From NCBI GenBank assembly GCA_943913325.1, contig CALTXP010000042.1, positions 1-13,124 on the forward strand: 13,124 nt of DNA, given 5' to 3'. Position 1 is the stretch's first letter, and every line of letters starts with the position of its first letter. Made by a program: the position numbers and the translations under genes. This DNA is from an uncultured Anaerococcus sp. Lineage in GTDB: Bacteria > Bacillota > Clostridia > Tissierellales > Peptoniphilaceae. Below are positions 7,601 through 13,006 of this stretch, in pieces. The notes under the pieces were generated by a model. It did not search any database and was not told the DNA's origin. It worked only from the letters and a program-made list of their open reading frames with translations.

Positions 7601-8399
7601 TGCAGCAAGGACTATGGGTTGGAAGGTAGCAACTCCAGTATTTGATGGTGCAATGGATACAGAAATAGAAGATGCACTTGAACAAGCTTCAAAGACAGCA
7701 CCTTATGTTAATAAGACTGGTAAAATTGATCTACGTGATGGTAGGACAGGCGAGTCATTCGAAAATCCTGTGACAGTTGGTGTAATGTATATGTTAAAAC
7801 TTCACCATATGGTAGAAGAAAAAATCCATGCTAGATCTATAGGACCATATTCACTAGTAACTCAACAACCACTAGGTGGTAAGGCACAATTTGGTGGACA
7901 AAGATTTGGAGAGATGGAAGTTTGGGCTCTAGAAGCATATGGAGCAAGCCATACTCTACAAGAAATCCTAACAGTAAAATCAGATGATGTTACAGGTAGG
8001 GTAAAAACTTATGAATCTATTGTAAAGGGAGAAAATATTCCTGAACCAGGAACACCAGAATCATTTAAGGTACTTGTAAAAGAGTTACAGTCACTTGCTT
8101 TGGATGTAGAATTACTTGATAATAATGGAGAAGTAATAGAACTTAAAGAAAATATAGATGAGCAAGATAGATTCAGCCAAGTAGACAAAATAGATGCATC
8201 AAAAATTAAATCCCAAACTAGATCACTTACTCAAAATAAAGCAACAAAAGAAATGTCAAATGTTAATGCTTCAAAAAAAGAAGTTAAAAACAAAGAAAAT
8301 GTTGCTTCAAGTGATGACATAGCAATAGAAAAAGAATTTGAAAATCTTTATGAAGAGGATGATAATAATTCAGGATTTAGCATTAAAGAAATAGAATAG
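4602..8399 (+). CDS. rpoB: RNA polymerase beta subunit
   Basis: Beta subunit of the core RNA polymerase (alpha2-beta-beta'-omega); with beta' it forms the active centre. The 1265-residue protein is complete. Seen directly: the N-terminal lobe segments; the rifampicin-binding cluster GSSQLSQFMDQTNPMSELT with Gln498, Asp501, His511 and Ser516 at the positions of E. coli 513, 516, 526 and 531, all of sensitive type; ICPIETPEGPNIGL; and GDKMCGRHGNKG with Lys946 and Lys954, equivalent to E. coli Lys1065 and Lys1073 near the active site. Cys948 stands where E. coli and Bacillus have Ala. The conserved C-terminal clamp part ends near residue 1172 (SFKVLVKELQSLALDVEL). A tail of about 93 residues rich in Lys, Asn, Ser and acids follows; such tails are variable in Firmicutes. 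The start has AAGGAG nine bases upstream. It is co-transcribed with rpoC eight bases downstream. No rplJ-rplL genes lie directly upstream. Confidence 0.99.
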   Translation: MAQYHNEMFGRTERVSFSKFPQVLDLPNLLKVQKDSYKWFLEEGLGEILEDISPIEDYNGNLILEFVGYEFDDEAKYSIQEAKYKDVTYSRDLKVKARLINKETEEVKEQEVFMGDFPMMTDSATFVINGAERVIVSQLVRSPGVYYSEETDKSGDNLYSSTVIPNRGAWIEFDTDASHTVNVRLDRTRKLPATTLVRALLFQTDDEIINALGDTKHLRRTLEKENSETSEEALIEIYKKLKPGDPASLESSQNLINNLLFDDRRYDLAKVGRYKYNIKLALWPRIEGRVAANDIIDGETGELFVKEGEKISRETAIAIENAGINTVDIIKSVNDEENQTLRIVGNHFVDITSFEELENVSYDIDEFSEKVYYPVMREILDEYDNEDEILSAMNRRKKELSPKNITKSDILAVVNYQFNLFEGIGEVDDIDHLGNRRVRGVGELLQNQFRVGLARMERVVRERMTTQDPDLATPQGLINIKPVTAVIKEFFGSSQLSQFMDQTNPMSELTHKRRLSALGPGGLSRDRAGVEVRDVHDSHYGRICPIETPEGPNIGLITSLTTYARINKYGFIETPYRIVKEGGLVTDEIDYLTADEEDNYIIAQANEPLDEEDRFVNERVSGRGYNGENDIYPREKIQYMDVSPQQIVSVGASLIPFLENDDSTRALMGANMQRQAVPLLKSEAPIIATGIEHRAAKDSGVCVVSRNAGEVVYVGDERIKVKRDEDGEIDSYELLKFKRANQGTTINQRPIVKLGDKVGANEILADGPSTQNGELALGKNILIAFTTWEGYNFEDAMLLNEELVIDDVLTSVHIEEHECEARETKLGAEEITKDIPNVGDDMKKNLDESGVIRIGAEVKSGDILVGKVSPKGETELSPEERLLRAIFGEKAREVRDTSLKVPHGEKGIVVDVKEYNKKDGDELSPGVNKVIRVYVATKRKIMVGDKMCGRHGNKGVVSRILPREDMPFLPDGTPVQICLNPLGIPSRMNLGQVLEVHMGLAARTMGWKVATPVFDGAMDTEIEDALEQASKTAPYVNKTGKIDLRDGRTGESFENPVTVGVMYMLKLHHMVEEKIHARSIGPYSLVTQQPLGGKAQFGGQRFGEMEVWALEAYGASHTLQEILTVKSDDVTGRVKTYESIVKGENIPEPGTPESFKVLVKELQSLALDVELLDNNGEVIELKENIDEQDRFSQVDKIDASKIKSQTRSLTQNKATKEMSNVNASKKEVKNKENVASSDDIAIEKEFENLYEEDDNNSGFSIKEIE

Positions 8400-8407
8400 G
8401 GAGATTT

Positions 8408-11400
8408 ATGAGCGAATTAACACAATTTGATGGGATGAGAATGAAAATCGCATCCCCTGAAAAGATCAGATCTTGGTCTCATGGTGAAGTTAAAAAACCT
8501 GAAACTATAAACTACAGAACTCTAAAGCCAGAAAAAGATGGTCTATTTTGTGAAAAAATCTTTGGACCTACTAAGGACTATGAGTGTTCTTGTGGTAAGT
8601 ATAAAAGAATTAGATATAAAGGTGTAGTTTGTGAAAAGTGCGGTGTTGAGGTTACAAAATCTAAGGTGCGTCGTGAAAGAATGGGCCATATTGAACTTGC
8701 AGCTCCAGTAAGTCATATTTGGTACTTTAAGGGTATCCCTTCAAAGATGGGATTACTCTTAGATATGAGCCCAAGAATACTTGAAAAAATATTATATTTT
8801 GCTTCATATGTAGTAATAAATCCTGGTGAGACTGGACTTTCAGTAAAACAAGAAATTTCTGAAACAGAATATCAAGAAACTATAGAAAATAATCCAGATG
8901 ATCAAGAATTTAAAGCAGCAATGGGAGCAGAAGCTGTTAAAGAACTTTTAGCAAATATTGATTTAGAAAGAGAATATGAAATTCTAATAAAAGAGCTAGA
9001 AGATGCGACAGGACAAAAGAAAGTTAGAATTTCAAGACGCTTAGAAGTAGTTGATGCTTTTATGACAAGTGGTAATAGACCAGAGTGGATGATTCTTGAT
9101 GTACTTCCAGTTATGCCACCAGAGCTTAGACCAATGGTTCAACTTGAAGGTGGTAGATTTGCTACTTCTGACCTAAACGATTTATATAGACGTGTTATAA
9201 ATAGAAACAATAGATTAAAAAGACTCCTAGATATAGGAGCACCAGAGATCATTGTTCGTAATGAAAAAAGAATGCTCCAAGAAGCTGTAGATGCTCTAAT
9301 AGATAATGGTCGTCGTGGTCGTGCTGTAACAGGTGCTTCTAATAGAAATATGAAGTCCTTATCAGACTTACTTAAGGGTAAATCTGGACGTTTTAGACAA
9401 AACTTACTTGGTAAACGTGTAGATTATTCAGGTCGTTCAGTAATCGTAGTAGGTCCAGACCTTAAGTTTAACCAATGTGGGCTTCCACAAGAGATGGCTT
9501 TAGAATTATTTAAACCTTTTATAATGAATAAGGTAGTAGACCGTGGTATGGCTCATAATCTAAAATCTGCTAAAAAAATGGTGGAGAAAAAAGATCCCAG
9601 AGTATATGATGTTCTAGAAGAGGTTATAAAAGATCATCCAGTACTACTTAACCGTGCTCCTACACTTCATAGACTTGGTATACAATCATTTGAGCCAGTT
9701 TTAGTAGAAGGCAAGGCTATGAAGCTACACCCACTTGCTTGTAACGCATTCAATGCTGACTTTGATGGGGATCAAATGGCTATACATTTACCTTTATCAA
9801 ATGAAGCGCAAATAGAAGCAAGATTATTAATGATGTCTACAAATAACATCTTAGGCCTTAAAGATGGTAAGCCAATAACTACTCCTTCCCAGGATATGGT
9901 ATTAGGTGCTTATTACCTAACAACTATAAAAGAAGGTGCTAAGGGCGAGGGAATGGTATTTGACTCAACTAATGAGATGAAAAAAGCTTTACTTACAGGT
10001 GATGTAGAATACCAAACACGAGTTAGTGTAAGAGTTAGAAAAGATAGTGATGATCCAGGTAAGATTGTAGAATCATCAGTTGGTAGATTCATCTATAATG
10101 AAGGTATCCCTCAAGATTTAGGTTACGTAAATCGTAAGGAAGATCCATATTCACTAGAAATTAATCAAGTAGCAGATTCTGGAGTGCTTAAGGATATAAT
10201 AGATAGATGCTTTAGAAGACATGGTAATATAAAAACTGCAGAAGTACTTGACTATATAAAACAAACAGGATATAAATACTCAACATTCTCAGGTCTTACT
10301 GTATCAATGGCAGATGTTATTATTCCAAAAGAAAAATGGAATATCATAGCAGAAGCTGATAATGAAGTAGACAAATATGAAAAATTATATAGACGTGGTC
10401 TTATAACAAATGATGAAAGATATGAGAAAGTTATAGATATCTGGAGAGAAACTACTGATAAAGTAACAGAAGCACTTCTAACAGATCTACATGATGATAA
10501 CAATATCAAGATATTTGCTGATTCAGGAGCCCGTGGTTCTACAAACCAAATTAGACAGCTAGGTGGAATGCGTGGACTTATGAGTCAGGCCGATGGTAAG
10601 ACTATAGAAATTCCTGTTAAAGCAAACTTCCGTGAGGGTCTTTCTGTACAAGAATACTTTATATCAAGCCATGGTTCTCGTAAGGGTCTAACAGATACTG
10701 CACTTCGTACTGCCGATTCAGGATATCTAACACGTAGAATGGTAGATATTTCTCAAGATGTAATAGTTACAGAAGATGATTGCCATACAGATGGTTACGT
10801 AGAAGCTTATGAGTTTAAAGATGGTAACGAGTTAGTAGAAAATCTTTATACTCGTATTGTAGGTCGTACATCATTTGAGGATATAAAAGATTCTAATGGT
10901 GAATTACTTTGTGCAAAGGATCAATTAATAGATGAAGATACAGCTGAAAAAATAGTTGCAGCTGGTATTGAAAAAGTTAAATTACGCTCAGTACTAGAGT
11001 GTAAGGCTGAACATGGTGTTTGTGCAAAATGCTATGGTAGAAATCTTGCAACAGGTAAGCCAGTAAATATTGGTGAAGCAGTTGGAATTATTGCAGCTCA
11101 ATCTATAGGTGAACCAGGTACACAGCTTACAATGAGAACTTTCCACTCAGGTGGTATAGCAGGTGTAGGAATTACATCAGGTCTTCCAAGAGTTGAGGAG
11201 TTATTTGAAGCTCGTAAGCCAAAGGGACTTGCATATATAGCAGAAAATTCTGGTACTGTAACACTTATACAAAATGAAAAGAAAACTGATGTTGAAATAG
11301 AGTCAGAAGATGGATACGTACAAAAATATAACATACCATTTGGCTCAAGACTTTTAGTTCACGATGGAGATGTGGTAGAAAAAGGTGATCAATTGACAGA

Positions 11401-11971
11401 AGGTTCACTAGATCCACACGATGTATTAGCAGTACTTGGTAAAGTTGGAGTACAAAACTACATTACCAAAGAAGTACAAAAAGTATACAGAATCCAAGGT
11501 GTAGAGATTGACGATAGACATATAGAAGTAATCGCTCGTCAAATGCTTAAAAAAGTCAAAATCGACGAGTCAGGAGATACAGAATTCTTACCAGGAAGCT
11601 TACAAGAAAGACGTGAAGTCAACGCTATTAATGAAAAATTAATAGAAGAAGGCAAGAGACCTGCAGAGTATACTCAAGAACTATTAGGTATCACAAAAGC
11701 ATCCCTTGCTACAGATTCTTGGTTATCAGCAGCCAGCTTCCAAGAAACAACAAGAGTTCTTACAGATGCTTCTATCAAAGGCAAGGTAGATGACCTAATG
11801 GGTCTTAAGGAAAATATCATAATTGGTAAACTTATTCCAGCAGGTACAGGTATGAAACGCTATAATGATGTAGAAATAGACTATGAAACAAAAGAATTAG
11901 AAGATGCACAAATTGCAATGAATATAGAAGCTATAGAAGAAAATGAAAATGAAGAGCAATTGCAAAAATAA
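8408..11971 (+). CDS. rpoC: RNA polymerase beta' subunit
   Basis: Beta' subunit, which holds the catalytic magnesium of RNA polymerase. The 1187-residue length matches Firmicutes RpoC (about 1200). In order: the N-terminal zinc ribbon (Cys60, Cys62, Cys75, Cys78); the lid/rudder region with GRFRQNLLGKRVDYSGRSV; RAPTLHRLGIQ; the catalytic NADFDGDQ with Asp451, Asp453 and Asp455; the bridge-helix region around GGMRGLMSQADG; the trigger loop LTDTALRTADSGYLTRR (from about residue 761); the second zinc site (Cys792, Cys865, Cys872, Cys875); and the C-terminal GEAVGIIAAQSIGEPGTQLT segment. No key residue is missing. The ATG lies eight bases after the rpoB stop, with GGGAG overlapping that stop as ribosome binding site, so translation may be coupled. 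A strong terminator follows within 15 bases of the stop, ending the operon; rpsL does not follow. Confidence 0.99.
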   Translation: MSELTQFDGMRMKIASPEKIRSWSHGEVKKPETINYRTLKPEKDGLFCEKIFGPTKDYECSCGKYKRIRYKGVVCEKCGVEVTKSKVRRERMGHIELAAPVSHIWYFKGIPSKMGLLLDMSPRILEKILYFASYVVINPGETGLSVKQEISETEYQETIENNPDDQEFKAAMGAEAVKELLANIDLEREYEILIKELEDATGQKKVRISRRLEVVDAFMTSGNRPEWMILDVLPVMPPELRPMVQLEGGRFATSDLNDLYRRVINRNNRLKRLLDIGAPEIIVRNEKRMLQEAVDALIDNGRRGRAVTGASNRNMKSLSDLLKGKSGRFRQNLLGKRVDYSGRSVIVVGPDLKFNQCGLPQEMALELFKPFIMNKVVDRGMAHNLKSAKKMVEKKDPRVYDVLEEVIKDHPVLLNRAPTLHRLGIQSFEPVLVEGKAMKLHPLACNAFNADFDGDQMAIHLPLSNEAQIEARLLMMSTNNILGLKDGKPITTPSQDMVLGAYYLTTIKEGAKGEGMVFDSTNEMKKALLTGDVEYQTRVSVRVRKDSDDPGKIVESSVGRFIYNEGIPQDLGYVNRKEDPYSLEINQVADSGVLKDIIDRCFRRHGNIKTAEVLDYIKQTGYKYSTFSGLTVSMADVIIPKEKWNIIAEADNEVDKYEKLYRRGLITNDERYEKVIDIWRETTDKVTEALLTDLHDDNNIKIFADSGARGSTNQIRQLGGMRGLMSQADGKTIEIPVKANFREGLSVQEYFISSHGSRKGLTDTALRTADSGYLTRRMVDISQDVIVTEDDCHTDGYVEAYEFKDGNELVENLYTRIVGRTSFEDIKDSNGELLCAKDQLIDEDTAEKIVAAGIEKVKLRSVLECKAEHGVCAKCYGRNLATGKPVNIGEAVGIIAAQSIGEPGTQLTMRTFHSGGIAGVGITSGLPRVEELFEARKPKGLAYIAENSGTVTLIQNEKKTDVEIESEDGYVQKYNIPFGSRLLVHDGDVVEKGDQLTEGSLDPHDVLAVLGKVGVQNYITKEVQKVYRIQGVEIDDRHIEVIARQMLKKVKIDESGDTEFLPGSLQERREVNAINEKLIEEGKRPAEYTQELLGITKASLATDSWLSAASFQETTRVLTDASIKGKVDDLMGLKENIIIGKLIPAGTGMKRYNDVEIDYETKELEDAQIAMNIEAIEENENEEQLQK

Positions 11972-11985
11972 TTGATTTATAATTA

Positions 11986-12025
11986 ACGTCTCATGCTTTT
12001 TTAAAAAATCATGAGGTGTTTTTTT
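11986..12025 (+). terminator. Intrinsic terminator of the rpoBC operon
   Basis: ACGTCTCATG (11986-11995) pairs with CATGAGGTGT (12010-12019), including two G-U pairs. The inner T6/A6 run can lengthen the stem. Seven T follow from 12019. It begins 14 bases after the rpoC stop. Confidence 0.85.
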
Positions 12026-12027
12026 AT

Positions 12028-12062
12028 TTACTTAAGTAAGTTGAGCGAACGAAAGAGAGCGA
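12028..12062. repeat. Palindrome and GAGCGAA repeats at the probable left edge of the IS200 element
   Basis: TTACTTAAGTAA at 12028-12039 is a perfect 12-base palindrome. It is followed by two copies of GAGCGAA (12043-12049 and 12057-12063) in a stretch visibly richer in G than its surroundings. It lies between the rpoC terminator and the left-end hairpin of the IS200-type element, so it is either the outer left end of that element or target DNA. The exact edge cannot be set from one copy. Confidence 0.4.
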
Positions 12063-12065
12063 AAC

Positions 12066-12089
12066 AAAAAACCACCTGCTATGCAGGTG
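12066..12089 (-). terminator. Left-end hairpin of the IS200 element, terminator on the minus strand
   Basis: CACCTGC (12073-12079) and GCAGGTG (12083-12089) form a perfect 7-base stem with a TAT loop. On the minus strand the stem is followed by G and then six T (12071-12066), the form of an intrinsic terminator for leftward transcripts; no T run follows on the plus strand. IS200/IS605 elements carry subterminal hairpins recognised by TnpA, so the same structure may be the left-end recognition site. Confidence 0.6.
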
Positions 12090-12122
12090 TAGGAATTAAG
12101 CTTTAGCTTCAAGCACCAAGAA

Positions 12123-12176
12123 AACCTCCTTAAAGTATAATTGTGATAGTCACATGCACAATTAAACAAGGAGGTT
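12123..12176 (+). promoter_or_regulatory. Hairpin able to hide the tnpA ribosome binding site
   Basis: AACCTCCTT (12123-12131) is the exact reverse complement of AAGGAGGTT (12168-12176), which contains the tnpA ribosome binding site. Nested inside, TAATTGTG (12138-12145) pairs with CACAATTA (12157-12164). A transcript that includes the left arm would fold and mask the site. Salmonella IS200 is known to hold tnpA translation down by such a 5' structure. The match here is seen directly; the effect is inferred. Confidence 0.75.
12136..12141 (+). promoter_or_regulatory. Candidate -10 box for tnpA inside the hairpin
   Basis: A perfect TATAAT lies between the two arms of the sequestering repeat. 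No -35 box matches at 16-18 bases. If used, transcription would start near 12148, after the left arm, so the message would escape the outer hairpin. A minus-strand TATACT overlaps it at 12139-12134. Position and missing -35 make it tentative. Confidence 0.3.
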
Positions 12177-12181
12177 AAAAC

Positions 12182-12643
12182 TTGGACAAAAATAGTTTAT
12201 CACATACCAAATGGAGATGTAAATACCATATAGTCTTTGCACCAAAATATAGAAGACAAGTAATATACAGACAACTAAGAAAAGATATAGGCAGTATACT
12301 TCGAGAATTATGTTCAAGAAAAAGAATTAATATAATAGAAGTAGCACTATGTCCAGATCATATCCACATGTTGGTAGAAACCCCACCCAAATATTCAATA
12401 TCACAAATCATGGGATATCTAAAAGGAAAAAGTTCACTGATAATATTTGATAGACATGCCAATTTAAAATATAAATATGGAAACAGACACTTTTGGTGTA
12501 GAGGATATTATGTAGATACAGTGGGAAGAAACGAAAAGAAAATAAAAGAATATATACAAAATCAGTTGAAAGAAGATTATTACGCTGAGCAAATAAGTAT
12601 AAAGGAATACAATGACCCGTTTACGGGAGAGGAAGTCAAATAA
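12182..12643 (+). CDS. tnpA: IS200-type transposase TnpA (Y1 HUH enzyme)
   Basis: Moves the element by cutting and rejoining single-stranded DNA, acting as a dimer on end hairpins. The 153-residue length equals that of IS200 TnpA (152). Seen directly: the family opening LSHTKWRCKYHIVFAPKYRR; the HUH pair His60 and His62 in CPDHIHMLVE; the MGYLKGKSS segment; FWCRGYYVDTVGRN; and KEYIQNQ, where Tyr124 fits the catalytic tyrosine and Gln128 the third metal ligand by the spacing known from IS608. The end DPFTGEE is also typical. Nothing is disrupted, so the enzyme may be active. The start is TTG at 12182, seven bases after AAGGAGG (12168-12174); an in-frame TAA at 12176-12178 excludes an earlier start and no ATG fits near the conserved N-terminus. 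A weak start codon and the masking hairpin both point to low expression. No tnpB follows. Confidence 0.95.
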   Translation: MDKNSLSHTKWRCKYHIVFAPKYRRQVIYRQLRKDIGSILRELCSRKRINIIEVALCPDHIHMLVETPPKYSISQIMGYLKGKSSLIIFDRHANLKYKYGNRHFWCRGYYVDTVGRNEKKIKEYIQNQLKEDYYAEQISIKEYNDPFTGEEVK

Positions 12644-12650
12644 AAACAAA

Positions 12651-12670
12651 TAAAAAACTGCTTAAGCAGT
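12651..12670 (-). terminator. Right-end palindrome of the IS200 element, terminator-like on the minus strand
   Basis: ACTGCTTAAGCAGT (12657-12670) is a perfect 14-base palindrome that can form a 5-base stem with a TTAA loop. On the minus strand it runs straight into six T (12657-12652), like a short terminator for leftward transcription. It probably also serves as the right-end hairpin recognised by TnpA. The stem is short, so termination is uncertain. Confidence 0.5.
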
Positions 12671-12676
12671 ATGATA

Positions 12677-12886
12677 TGTACCCTCTTTACTGGACAAACC
12701 AGTAAGGAGGATATTTTTATGAAGTATAGTTATGAATTTAAAAAAGAATGTGTACAGTTGTATAGGTAAGGTAAATGGCCCAACACACCTGAAGGAAGCA
12801 AAGAAAAAAACTTTCATGATTCAATTAGAACATGGTTTAAGTTAGAAGAACTTCATGGACCAGAAATTTTAAAACATGGAAATAAT
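12677..12886 (+). mobile_element. Left-end remnant of an IS3/IS150-type element
   Basis: The segment opens with TGTACCCTCTTTACTGGACA (12677-12696), which resembles the TGTAC...GGACA left inverted repeat of IS150-like elements. A hairpin TTACTGG/CCAGTAA (12687-12693 with 12699-12705) and a strong AAGGAGG (12704-12710) precede the broken first ORF. Similarity to an IS3-type OrfA stops near 12886, and no orfB or right end is seen in the window. It abuts the right end of the IS200-type element. Confidence 0.6.
12719..12886 (+). pseudogene. Broken IS3-family OrfA (helix-turn-helix transposase subunit)
   Basis: The ATG at 12719 begins MKYSYEFKKECVQLYR, then TAA at 12767-12769 (codon 17), then GKWPNTPEGSKEKNFHDSIR and on through a segment ending LEELHGPEILKHGNN (codon 56). 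This resembles the N-terminal DNA-binding part of IS3/IS150-type OrfA proteins as I remember them. The stop sits where relatives usually have Gln (YRQGKWP), so a single C-to-T change of CAA to TAA would explain it. After codon 56 the likeness ends and the frame becomes hydrophobic. Normal OrfA proteins are about 100-180 residues, so this one is both stopped and truncated and cannot work. The ribosome binding site AAGGAGG (12704-12710) is still good, so a 16-residue peptide could be made. Confidence 0.7.
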
Positions 12887-12991
12887 AGCATACTTGTGAG
12901 AAATAGTTTTTTTATTTTGCTCATAGAACATCCTAATATTTTCATTACATTAGTAATTGGTACAGTAATATTGTACTGGAAAATGTTTTAG
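12887..12991 (+). pseudogene. Short hydrophobic reading frame, possible 3' end of a disrupted gene
   Basis: The frame that carries the OrfA remnant stays open past the end of similarity and stops at TAG 12989-12991. The last 31 residues, readable from a GTG at 12896, contain one hydrophobic stretch (FFILLIEHPNIF, then ITLVIGTVILYW) and end WKMF, like a membrane anchor. No ribosome binding site precedes the GTG. The stop is 15 bases before the next gene, a normal operon distance. One reading is that this is the tail of a gene cut by the IS3-type insertion or by a later deletion; another is a chance open frame. I do not recognise it. Confidence 0.25.
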
Positions 12992-13006
12992 AAGAAAGGA
13001 GTTTAC

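Larger units (their letters stand above)
12066..12670 (+). mobile_element. IS200-type insertion sequence, apparently intact
   Basis: A single-strand transposing element of the IS200/IS605 family. Parts seen: a left hairpin (12073-12089), a control region with a sequestering inverted repeat (12123-12176), one complete tnpA gene, and a right palindrome ACTGCTTAAGCAGT (12657-12670). No tnpB accessory gene is present, which fits the IS200 group. The given limits are hairpin to hairpin. The true ends probably reach a little further, perhaps from near 12030 to 12676, where an IS3-type left end begins; a total of about 600-650 bases fits this group. The family makes no target duplication, so flanks cannot confirm the edges. 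It sits between the rpoC terminator and an older IS3-type remnant. Confidence 0.8.

Noticed and set aside
10252..10509. Minus-strand open frame inside rpoC
   Set aside because: It is a Ser-rich antisense translation of rpoC with no start signals.
11098..11334. Second minus-strand open frame inside rpoC
   Set aside because: Same reason: it is antisense to the conserved GEPGTQLT region and has no ribosome binding site.
12028..12062. CRISPR-like or other repeat array after rpoC
   Set aside because: Only two 7-base GAGCGAA copies are present, with no regular repeat-spacer pattern.
12464..12649. Minus-strand hydrophobic open frame overlapping tnpA
   Set aside because: The hydrophobic Phe/Ile/Tyr-rich protein is what an A-rich coding strand gives in reverse; tnpA is clearly the gene.
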